DNA from: Gammaproteobacteria bacterium
Lineage (GTDB): Bacteria > Pseudomonadota > Gammaproteobacteria > Poriferisulfidales > Poriferisulfidaceae
Direction: 5' to 3'
NCBI GenBank assembly: GCA_007571105.1
Contig: RKRZ01000104.1
Location: forward strand, 1-5,607
Length of the DNA stretch: 5,607 nucleotides
Shown: positions 1-5,607 of the stretch, piece after piece
Numbering within the stretch: the stretch's first letter is position 1
How the letters are laid out: each line of letters begins with the position of its first letter
Position numbers and translations under genes: made by a program
The notes under the pieces: model-generated
The model's database searches: none
Told to the model about the DNA's origin: nothing
Seen by the model: only the letters and a program-made list of their open reading frames with translations

Positions 1-9
1 CCCCTATGC

Positions 10-30
10 TTATCCCCATAGTTATCCACA
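10..30 (+). promoter_or_regulatory. Tandem DnaA boxes upstream of priA
   Basis: TTATCCACA at 22-30 is a perfect match to the high-affinity DnaA box. TTATCCCCA at 10-18, same orientation, differs at one position. The 12-bp start-to-start distance leaves 3 bp between the boxes. The following stretch 31-66 is AT-rich (10 G/C of 36). The boxes could recruit DnaA to control priA or belong to a larger cluster that the window cuts off. DnaA binding is inferred from the motif only. Confidence 0.5.
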
Positions 31-99
31 ATGATTCAGGAATTTAGTTCAAAGGATTTCTTATGTTTCCGCACAGTCACGCCTGGCCTCAATGCGCAT

Positions 100-128
100 T
101 CGGCAGGCTTTAGAGTGTGACATAAAAT
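100..128 (+). promoter_or_regulatory. Candidate sigma-70 promoter of priA
   Basis: TCGGCA (100-105, four of six against TTGACA) and TAAAAT (123-128, five of six against TATAAT) are separated by exactly 17 bp. Transcription would start near 135 and leave a leader of about 27 nt before the GTG at 162. This is the best pair I found in the 161 bp before priA, but matches of this quality also arise by chance. Confidence 0.35.
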
Positions 129-161
129 TCATGCCACGCCACCGTTGCCGATATTTGTCCC

Positions 162-2330
162 GTGTCCGATTTTTGTTTGCACGTCGCAGTCGAGGCGCCG
201 ATTCGCCATGGCTTTGATTATCTGCCATCGGACTCAGATTTGTTGCCGCTTCCAGGCACGCGTGTACAGGTCCCGTTCGGTCGCACCAACCGACTTGGGA
301 TCGTGTTGGAGCACCGCAAATCTTCCGAGGGCGGGTTCAAACTCAAGCGCATCTCGAAAGTGCTGGACGACACTCCGGAAATTACGCCGGAAGTGTTGGA
401 GTTGCTGGTGTGGGCCGCGCATTACTATCAGTTTCCCATCGGCCAGGTGATCGAGACGGCCTTGCCGGCATTGTTGCGCCGAATGAAGCCCGTGAAATTC
501 TCTGGTGTGACGACCTGGAAAGTAACCGACGCCGGCCGGCAAGAAGACCTGGCGGCTCATCGCCGCGCGCGAATTCGTTCTGCCTTGCTGCAATACTTTC
601 AGGAGCATCCGGAAGGAATGACGACGGAACAACTTCGCGGAGAATTCCCCACCTCTGCCGCACCGCTACGGGCATTGGCCGAGAGTGGACTGGTTGAGGC
701 GGAGTATGGATTGCCGGAGCCTCCACCCCCCGTCATTCCTGGAGACGTGGGTCACAACCCTCGGCAGCGCAGTGCAATCAAGGAGTTTCGAAATTGCCTG
801 GATTCCTATAGTTGCAGTTTGCTGCATGGCGTGACAGGAAGCGGCAAGACGGAGGTGTACCGCGCCGTCATCGCATCCGTGCTGGAGCGCGGCGGACAGG
901 TGCTGGTGATTGTTCCGGAGATCGGGCTCGTGCCACAACTGCGTGATCGATTGGCGCGAGATCAGACGACGCGCATCGTGGAGTCCCACTCGGAATGTAC
1001 GCCCCGCGAACGCTATCTGGCTTGGCTGTTGGCCCAGGAGGGACAGGCAGACATCGTGGTGGGAACCCGCTCTGCAGTATTTCTGCCCTTTCAGAATTTG
1101 CAGTTGATCGTGATTGATGAGGAACATGATGCCTCGCTGAAGCAACAGGAAGGTTTCCGCTATCACGCGCGCGATGTGGCGATTTATCGGGCGCACCGGG
1201 CAGATATTCCGGTGATTCTGGGGACGGCGACGCCATCCATCGAGACCTGGCGCAATGTTCTGGACAAAAAATACCGACACATCCGTCTGCCGAATCGCGC
1301 GGGACCTTCGCGCCTGCCGAGTACCGAGATTATTGATCTGATGCGCAACCCGGCCACCGAAGGATTGAGCGAACCCCTGATGGAGGCCTTGCGGGAGACC
1401 ATGGACCGAGGCGAGCAGGCATTGCTGTTTTTGAATCGCCGCGGCTTTGCTCCGGCACTGCTCGCACCGCAATCCCAGGAGCCGCAGCAATGCCCTGCCT
1501 GCGACGTGTGCCTGACTTATCATCTCGACTTACGCCGATTGCAATGCCATCACTGTGGTTTCAGCAAATCGGTGGGTAGTCTGATTGAACAGGGCGCCAC
1601 GCTGCTTGGGGAGGGAACCCAACGGGTAGAGGAACGCTTGCGCGATGAGTTTCCCGGCTGTCCGATCCTTCGTCTCGACCGAGACAATATCCGCCGTCGC
1701 GGAGAGTTGGAGGCGACCTTGGAACAGACACGCCGGGGAGAGTGGCGCATTGTGATCGGGACGCAAATGCTCAGCAAGGGGCACGATTTCCCCAATGTCA
1801 CGCTGGTAGGAATCATCAACAGCGACCGCCAGCTTTTCAGTCCGCGGATTCGTGCGCCAGAGCATCTCGCCCAGATTCTGGTGCAGGTATCCGGACGTGC
1901 CGGGCGTCGCATGAAAGCCGGACGTGTGATGCTGCAAACCTGCCTGCCGCGGCATCCAATGTTGCGGCAGCTTCTGGAGGATGACTACGAAACGTGGCTG
2001 GGGAAGTTGCGGGAAGACCGCCGCCGACTCAATCTGCCTCCGTATTGTCGCTGGGCCTTATTTCAGGCGCGGCACAACAAGGACTACGATAAGGCTGAGG
2101 CTTTCCTGAACAGTCTGGCGGAGCAGATCAAGGATGCTCCCGGCATTTCATTGATGGGGCCCGCGCCCGCGCTGATGCCGCGCATGGCGGGAGAATGGCG
2201 CGCGCAACTCCTTTTGCGCTCCCGCTCCCGGCAGGCACTGGAGCGTTGTCTGGATGCGTGTCTGGATGGCTTGGGGCCCACCCGCGGCATGCAGTGGTGG
2301 CTGGATGTGGACCCGCTTGATATTGCCTAG
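162..2330 (+). CDS. priA: Primosomal protein N' (replication restart helicase PriA)
   Basis: Cytoplasmic 3'-to-5' superfamily 2 DNA helicase that recognises stalled forks and D-loops and starts reloading of the replicative helicase. The 722-residue product is close to the E. coli length. The N-terminal 3'-DNA-binding domain (about 1-105) has HVAVEAPI, FDYL (18-21) and VPFG followed by GIVLE. A winged-helix-like stretch follows (about 110-185). Helicase lobe 1 has Walker A GVTGSGKTEV (223-232, Lys229), DEEH (319-322) and GTATPS (354-359). Lobe 2 has GTQMLSKGHDFPNV (533-546) and VSGRAGR (576-582). The C-terminus ends in the family's LDVDP motif. Odd: of the eight zinc-binding cysteines only CPAC (444-447) and CHHC (462-465) remain; the first and fourth CxxC pairs are Ala435/Ser438 and Ile475/Gly478. 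The GTG start is the only reasonable one: the frame upstream stops at 123 with no ATG, GTG or TTG between, and residues 7-14 align with the E. coli N-terminus. No clear Shine-Dalgarno is visible. Identity is very secure; effect of the zinc-site change is inference. Confidence 0.97.
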   Translation: MSDFCLHVAVEAPIRHGFDYLPSDSDLLPLPGTRVQVPFGRTNRLGIVLEHRKSSEGGFKLKRISKVLDDTPEITPEVLELLVWAAHYYQFPIGQVIETALPALLRRMKPVKFSGVTTWKVTDAGRQEDLAAHRRARIRSALLQYFQEHPEGMTTEQLRGEFPTSAAPLRALAESGLVEAEYGLPEPPPPVIPGDVGHNPRQRSAIKEFRNCLDSYSCSLLHGVTGSGKTEVYRAVIASVLERGGQVLVIVPEIGLVPQLRDRLARDQTTRIVESHSECTPRERYLAWLLAQEGQADIVVGTRSAVFLPFQNLQLIVIDEEHDASLKQQEGFRYHARDVAIYRAHRADIPVILGTATPSIETWRNVLDKKYRHIRLPNRAGPSRLPSTEIIDLMRNPATEGLSEPLMEALRETMDRGEQALLFLNRRGFAPALLAPQSQEPQQCPACDVCLTYHLDLRRLQCHHCGFSKSVGSLIEQGATLLGEGTQRVEERLRDEFPGCPILRLDRDNIRRRGELEATLEQTRRGEWRIVIGTQMLSKGHDFPNVTLVGIINSDRQLFSPRIRAPEHLAQILVQVSGRAGRRMKAGRVMLQTCLPRHPMLRQLLEDDYETWLGKLREDRRRLNLPPYCRWALFQARHNKDYDKAEAFLNSLAEQIKDAPGISLMGPAPALMPRMAGEWRAQLLLRSRSRQALERCLDACLDGLGPTRGMQWWLDVDPLDIA

Positions 2331-2332
2331 CG

Positions 2333-3376
2333 TCAATGCGCGGTGAATTCCATCATGCGCCGGGTGGAACGCAGGGCCTGTTGACGAATCGTCTCATCCA
2401 CGTGAATCTCATTGCCGCCATTCTCCAGCACCTCAATCAGACCGGACAAGTTGTTCATGGCCATCCAGGGGCAATGGGCGCAACTTTTGCACGTTGCTCC
2501 TTCGCCGCTGGTCGGCGCTTCCAGCAAAAGCTTGTCCGGCGCTGCCTGCTGCATCTTGTGAAAAATTCTCCGATCGGTAGCGACGATGAAACTCAGATTG
2601 GGCAAGTCCTGGCACGCCTGAATCAATTGTGTGGTGGAGCCGACCACGTCGGCCATGGCAATTACCTCTTCGGGAGATTCCGGATGCACCAAAATTGCCG
2701 CTTCCGGATGCTGTTCGGCCAAATCTCCTAACGCGCGGAACTTGAATTCATCATGCACGACGCAATGCCCGTCCCAGCGAACCATATCCGCGCCGGTGAC
2801 GCGCTGCAGGTAATGGCCGAGATGCCGGTCCGGCGCCCATAGGATTTTCTGGTCCCGATCCATCAGGTGGGCAATGATGCGCACCGCGCAACTGGAAGTC
2901 ACCACCCAGTCCGCTCGCGCTTTGACCGCGGCGCTGGTGTTGGCATAGACCACGACTTCCCGATCCGGATGTGCATCGCAAAATTCCGTGAACGGCTCAA
3001 TAGGACAGCCCAGGTCCAGGGAGCACTCCGCTTCCAGCGTCGGCATCAGCACACGTTTTTCCGGGTTCAGAATTTTGGCAGTCTCGCCCATAAACCGCAC
3101 GCCGGCGACGATCAGGGTGCTGGCATCTGAAGCCGAACCGAACCGCGCCATTTCAAGGGAATCGGCAACCGTGCCGCCACTGATGTCTGCCAGAGTCTGC
3201 AGATCCGGATGAGTGTAGTAATGGGCGACCAGAAGGGCATCTTCGCGTGCCAGCAATTCCTGCGCGCGCTCCATCAGTTGCGGTCGCTCGGCATCGCTGT
3301 AGTGGCCAAGAGAAGCCTCCACCATCCGGGTTTCCGGATAATCAAACGGGGTGGCAGTCGCGTGGAATCCAGACAT
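2333..3376 (-). CDS. nadA: Quinolinate synthase (NadA), [4Fe-4S] enzyme
   Basis: Condenses iminoaspartate (made by NadB, not in this window) with dihydroxyacetone phosphate to quinolinate in de novo NAD synthesis; cytoplasmic. Numbered from the ATG at 3376 the protein has 347 residues, the length of E. coli NadA, and aligns along its whole length. Family blocks in order: AHYYTHPD (51-58), VAGVRFMGETAKIL (90-103), LEAECSLDLGC (114-124), YANTSAAVKARADWVVTSS (144-162), WAPDRHLG (180-187), VHPESPEE (230-237), VGSTTQ (245-250) and CKSCAHCPWMAMN (296-308). The expected cluster ligands are Cys118, Cys205 and Cys302, matching E. coli Cys113, Cys200 and Cys297. Cys296 and Cys299 match the E. coli pair reported to form a regulatory disulfide. 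A TTG directly before the ATG (3379) could add one residue; ATG is preferred. No Shine-Dalgarno lies at normal spacing. Its stop is 2 bp from the priA stop on the other strand, and it diverges from htpG, so it is probably transcribed alone. Confidence 0.97.
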   Translation of the reverse strand: MSGFHATATPFDYPETRMVEASLGHYSDAERPQLMERAQELLAREDALLVAHYYTHPDLQTLADISGGTVADSLEMARFGSASDASTLIVAGVRFMGETAKILNPEKRVLMPTLEAECSLDLGCPIEPFTEFCDAHPDREVVVYANTSAAVKARADWVVTSSCAVRIIAHLMDRDQKILWAPDRHLGHYLQRVTGADMVRWDGHCVVHDEFKFRALGDLAEQHPEAAILVHPESPEEVIAMADVVGSTTQLIQACQDLPNLSFIVATDRRIFHKMQQAAPDKLLLEAPTSGEGATCKSCAHCPWMAMNNLSGLIEVLENGGNEIHVDETIRQQALRSTRRMMEFTAH

Positions 3377-3403
3377 CAATAACGAAATACGGCGCCAGCC
3401 TCC

Positions 3404-3433
3404 ATTATATTCGGGGCAGTAAACGGAGTTGAA
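3404..3433 (-). promoter_or_regulatory. Candidate sigma-70 promoter of nadA
   Basis: On the minus strand a perfect TATAAT hexamer occupies 3409-3404. The -35 is weak: TTCAAC (3433-3428, 18-bp spacer) matches TTGACA at three of six positions, and TCAACT with a 17-bp spacer is no better. There is no extended -10 TGn. Transcription would start near 3397, about 20 nt before the nadA ATG. The weak -35 suggests modest strength or help from an activator. Confidence 0.45.
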
Positions 3434-3455
3434 AAATCAGTTTTTTGCCTCATTA
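3429..3455 (+). promoter_or_regulatory. Candidate sigma-32 (RpoH) heat-shock promoter of htpG
   Basis: TTGAAA (3429-3434) matches the sigma-32 -35 core exactly. After a 13-bp spacer CCTCAT (3448-3453) matches the CCCCAT -10 core at five of six positions. This element/spacer geometry is what is known for RpoH promoters, and htpG is a classical RpoH target. The predicted transcript would start near 3460 and give a leader of about 30 nt containing the GGAGG site. The match is seen in the sequence; use by RpoH is inference. Confidence 0.6.
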
Positions 3456-3478
3456 AATACTCTGAAGCCCCGAAGGTT

Positions 3479-3483
3479 GGAGG
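3479..3483 (+). promoter_or_regulatory. Ribosome binding site of htpG
   Basis: GGAGG with an 8-nt spacer before the ATG at 3492. It is the only strong Shine-Dalgarno at proper distance among the three genes here. It decides the htpG start in favour of 3492 over the upstream in-frame TTG at 3429. Confidence 0.88.
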
Positions 3484-3491
3484 ACAATTTC

Positions 3492-5375
3492 ATGACGCAG
3501 CCCCAGAAGCAACATCACGCCTTTGAAGCGGAAGTCGGCCAGTTGCTGCATTTAGTTACGCATTCCCTGTATTCAAACAAGGAGATCTTTCTGCGTGAGT
3601 TGATCTCGAATGCTTCGGATGCGCTCGACCGACTGCGTTTTGAAGCCTTGAAGGATGATGCGCTGTATGAGGGAGACAGTGATCTGGCCATTCACCTGGA
3701 AGTCGACGAAAAAGAGCGAACGCTGACGATTCGGGACAACGGCATCGGCATGAGCCGCAAGGAAGTGACCGACAACATTGGCACCATCGCGCGATCCGGC
3801 ACCCGCGCCTTCCTGGAATCCCTGAGCGAGCAGAAAGCTGCCGATGTCAGCCAGATCGGTCAGTTCGGAGTCGGTTTTTATTCTGCGTTTATCGTCGCCG
3901 ACCGTGTAAGCCTGACGACGCGACGTGCCGACGGTAAGCAGGGCACGCGCTGGGAATCGGATGGCACCAGTGGTTACGAATTATCTTCGGTGTCCGAAGC
4001 GCCGCGCGGGGTATCGGTGACCCTTCATCTGAAGGATGAGGAAACGGAGTTTTTGGACGACTACAGGCTGCGCACTTTGGTCCGGCGCTATTCCGACCAC
4101 ACCGCATTTCCCATTCGGATGCATACGCTCGATGAGGAAGGCAAATCGAATCTCGAGGATTGGGAGACGATCAATCAGGCAAGTGCTCTGTGGACGCGGC
4201 CGAAAAAAGAGGTTAGCGATGAAGACTACATTGAGTTTTACAAGCACGTTGCGCACGATCCGGTCGAACCGCTGAGTTGGACGCATCACCGAGTCGAGGG
4301 TCGCCAGGAGTACAACCTGCTGCTGTATGTACCGGGCCAGGCTCCGTATGACTTGCTGGATCCCAATCCGCGCGGCGGGGTGCGGCTTTATGTGCGCCGG
4401 GTGTTTGTTCTGGACGATTCGGAGACCCTGATGCCCCGCTACCTGAGGTTTATCCGCGGCGTCATTGATTCGGATGATTTGCCCCTGAATGTTTCACGTG
4501 AACTCCTGCAGAACAACCAGACTTTGGAGACCATCAAAGGCATGGCGGTGAAAAAAGTCTTGGATATGCTGGAGAAGTTGGGCAAGGAAGACGAGGAGGC
4601 GTACGCGAAATTCTGGGACATGTTTGGCGCGGTGCTGAAGGAAGGCGTGGTTGAGGACGGAGACAATCGCGATCGGATCCTGAAATTGTCACGTTTTCGC
4701 ACCACGCAGGCCATCGATACTCCTGTGGCCACATTGGATGATTATCGCACCCGCATGGTGGACGGCCAGGAGAAGATCTACTACCTGGTTGCCGAGAATC
4801 TGGCCACGGCGCAAAGCAGCCCGCACCTGGAGGTTTTTCGTGAGCGCGGCATCGAGGTGTTGTTGTTGACGGACCCGGTGGACGAATGGGTCATGAGTTG
4901 GGCGCACCAATACGAGGATACGTCATTTCAATCCGTGTCTCGGGGAGAATTGGAGTTGCCGGGCGAGCCGGTAGAGAGCGCGGATGCCGAGGAGCCGGAA
5001 GAGGATGAATTGTGCGAGAAAATCAAGTCTGCCTTGGGCGATCGGGTAGAGACGGTGCGCCGCTCGACGCGCCTGACGGATTCCCCGAGTTGTCTGGTGC
5101 GCAGCGAAGGGGACGTGTCGCCATTCGTGGAGGATCTGCTGCGCCGTCAGGGTCAGGATGTTCCCACTCCGAAATTGACGTTGGAAATTAACCCCGAACA
5201 TGTTTTGCTGCAGCGCATGCAGCAGGACGGGGGGCGTTTTGAGATTTGGGCACAGTGGCTGTTTGATCAGGCGTCGCTTGCGGAAGGCATGATGCTGGAG
5301 GACCCTTCTGCCTTTGTTCAGCGGATGAATGATTTACTTGGTGAGTCGGCAGACCAGCAGACGACCGAGGCGTGA
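3492..5375 (+). CDS. htpG: Chaperone HtpG (bacterial Hsp90)
   Basis: ATP-dependent homodimeric cytosolic chaperone that remodels client proteins, usually with DnaK and co-chaperones. The product has 627 residues, against 624 in E. coli. The N-terminal GHKL ATPase domain (about 1-215) has RELISNASDAL with Glu36 and Asn40, DNGIGM (82-87), IGTIARSGTRAF (96-107) and the lid motif GQFGVGFYSAF (123-133). The middle domain (about 230-480) has WTRPKKEV, EFYKHVAHD and PLNVSREL with the catalytic arginine at 336. The dimerisation domain follows an acidic linker (about 485-506) and ends in EDPSAFVQRMNDLL plus an 11-residue polar tail. There is no MEEVD, as expected for bacteria. The ATG at 3492 is chosen because GGAGG lies 8 nt before it and the protein then starts as family members do; the in-frame TTG at 3429 would overlap the promoter. 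The client-site Asn of E. coli (DEWMMN) is Ser469 here. Heat-shock regulation is suggested by the upstream sigma-32-like promoter. Single-gene unit. Confidence 0.97.
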   Translation: MTQPQKQHHAFEAEVGQLLHLVTHSLYSNKEIFLRELISNASDALDRLRFEALKDDALYEGDSDLAIHLEVDEKERTLTIRDNGIGMSRKEVTDNIGTIARSGTRAFLESLSEQKAADVSQIGQFGVGFYSAFIVADRVSLTTRRADGKQGTRWESDGTSGYELSSVSEAPRGVSVTLHLKDEETEFLDDYRLRTLVRRYSDHTAFPIRMHTLDEEGKSNLEDWETINQASALWTRPKKEVSDEDYIEFYKHVAHDPVEPLSWTHHRVEGRQEYNLLLYVPGQAPYDLLDPNPRGGVRLYVRRVFVLDDSETLMPRYLRFIRGVIDSDDLPLNVSRELLQNNQTLETIKGMAVKKVLDMLEKLGKEDEEAYAKFWDMFGAVLKEGVVEDGDNRDRILKLSRFRTTQAIDTPVATLDDYRTRMVDGQEKIYYLVAENLATAQSSPHLEVFRERGIEVLLLTDPVDEWVMSWAHQYEDTSFQSVSRGELELPGEPVESADAEEPEEDELCEKIKSALGDRVETVRRSTRLTDSPSCLVRSEGDVSPFVEDLLRRQGQDVPTPKLTLEINPEHVLLQRMQQDGGRFEIWAQWLFDQASLAEGMMLEDPSAFVQRMNDLLGESADQQTTEA

Positions 5376-5413
5376 TTCACGGCTCAAATTGAGTCGCGCC
5401 TGCCGGGCGGCTA

Positions 5414-5438
5414 CAGGAACGCGAGCATTCCTGATTTT
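5414..5438 (+). terminator. Weak hairpin candidate for the htpG 3' end
   Basis: CAGGAA (5414-5419) and TTCCTG (5428-5433) form a 6-bp stem with an 8-nt loop, followed by ATTTT. The stem is short and the T run is broken, so it is at best a weak terminator about 40 nt after the htpG stop. Apart from this, 5376-5488 shows no gene or motif I can support. Confidence 0.22.
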
Positions 5439-5488
5439 CTGGGGGCGGTTCTGTTTTGTGAGGAGCAAGGGTTCTCCAGACCCAAAAG

Positions 5489-5497
5489 TTATCCACA
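5489..5497 (+). promoter_or_regulatory. DnaA box downstream of htpG
   Basis: A perfect TTATCCACA 9-mer. It shares the 12-mer AGTTATCCACAA with the box at 22-30. It lies about 115 bp after the htpG stop in noncoding sequence. Function is inferred from the motif alone. Confidence 0.45.
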
Positions 5498-5530
5498 ACC
5501 CGCCTTCATAAGCCATTGATAGTAAATGAG

Positions 5531-5559
5531 AAAAAATGGTCGGAATTTGCCGACCATTT
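5531..5559 (-). terminator. Intrinsic terminator, minus-strand reading
   Basis: AAATGGTCGG (5534-5543) and CCGACCATTT (5550-5559) form a perfect 10-bp stem with a 6-nt loop. Read on the minus strand the stem runs into six consecutive T (three in the stem, then 5533-5531), the classical Rho-independent arrangement. Read on the plus strand the tail is only TTTATT, so it may also stop htpG transcripts, less efficiently. The polarity implies a minus-strand gene ending just before it, from beyond the right edge. Confidence 0.72.
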
Positions 5560-5566
5560 ATTCACA
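5558..5566 (+). promoter_or_regulatory. DnaA-box-like 9-mer (TTATTCACA)
   Basis: It fits the relaxed consensus TTATNCACA and has the same orientation as the box 69 bp upstream. It overlaps the foot of the hairpin at 5534-5559, so it may simply be part of the terminator surroundings. Confidence 0.35.
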
Positions 5567-5607
5567 CAAACGCCTCTTTTCCTGTTAGTGTGGTTCGCAA
5601 TTTCGTG

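Noticed and set aside
4..21. CTATG / CATAG 5-bp inverted repeat at the left end
   Set aside because: Too short to be meaningful and it overlaps the DnaA box match, which explains the sequence better.
116..134. CRP-like TGTGA half-site over the putative priA -10
   Set aside because: Only one half-site is present; the position for TCACA reads ATTCA.
666..1523. 285-codon open frame on the minus strand inside priA
   Set aside because: It is antisense to the conserved helicase core, its translation resembles no protein family I know, and it is explained by codon bias of priA.
2336..2731. 131-codon open frame on the plus strand inside nadA
   Set aside because: It lies opposite the conserved NadA C-terminus and has no start signals; a shadow frame.
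3429..3491. TTG-initiated N-terminal extension of HtpG by 21 residues
   Set aside because: The TTG is part of the sigma-32-like -35 element, the extension has no counterpart in E. coli HtpG, and a strong GGAGG sits 8 nt before the ATG at 3492.
5206..5224. 7-bp inverted repeat TGCTGCA / TGCAGCA inside htpG
   Set aside because: It encodes conserved LLQRMQQ residues and repeated CTG/CAG codons explain it; there is no T run.
5526..5588. 20-codon plus-strand open frame beginning ATGAGAAAAAAT
   Set aside because: It spans the terminator hairpin, has no ribosome binding site and is too short to support.
5561..5588. Possible sigma-70 promoter TTCACA-16-TGTTAG pointing right
   Set aside because: The -35 matches five of six but the -10 only three of six and lacks its key A and T; no gene start is visible before the edge.

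Overview
The window reads as an ordinary chromosomal segment of a proteobacterium, most likely a gammaproteobacterium. All three proteins align nearly without gaps to their E. coli counterparts, GC content looks moderately high (estimated by eye, not computed), and translation starts are bacterial (one GTG). I cannot name the genus. No mobile element, CRISPR array, tRNA or rRNA is visible, and I see no undescribed multi-gene system. The most unusual content is in one protein and in the intergenic DNA.

Layout: an AT-rich leader with two tandem DnaA-box-like 9-mers (1-161); priA, the replication-restart helicase (162-2330, +); nadA, quinolinate synthase of de novo NAD synthesis (2333-3376, -), convergent with priA with only 2 bp between the stop codons; a 115-bp divergent promoter region (3377-3491); htpG, the bacterial Hsp90 (3492-5375, +); and a 232-bp tail (5376-5607) with two more DnaA-box 9-mers around a strong hairpin that is best read as an intrinsic terminator for a gene entering from the right on the minus strand.

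The genes do not form one pathway: replication restart, NAD biosynthesis and protein folding are housekeeping functions placed side by side. Two points deserve a second look. First, this PriA has lost two of its four CxxC pairs, the outer two, while the inner two remain, which suggests a one-zinc PriA. Second, a sigma-32-like heat-shock promoter for htpG lies back to back with a perfect -10 hexamer for nadA, so the two promoters probably compete for RNA polymerase. The DnaA-box matches at both ends of the window are a weaker hint of DnaA control or proximity to an origin.
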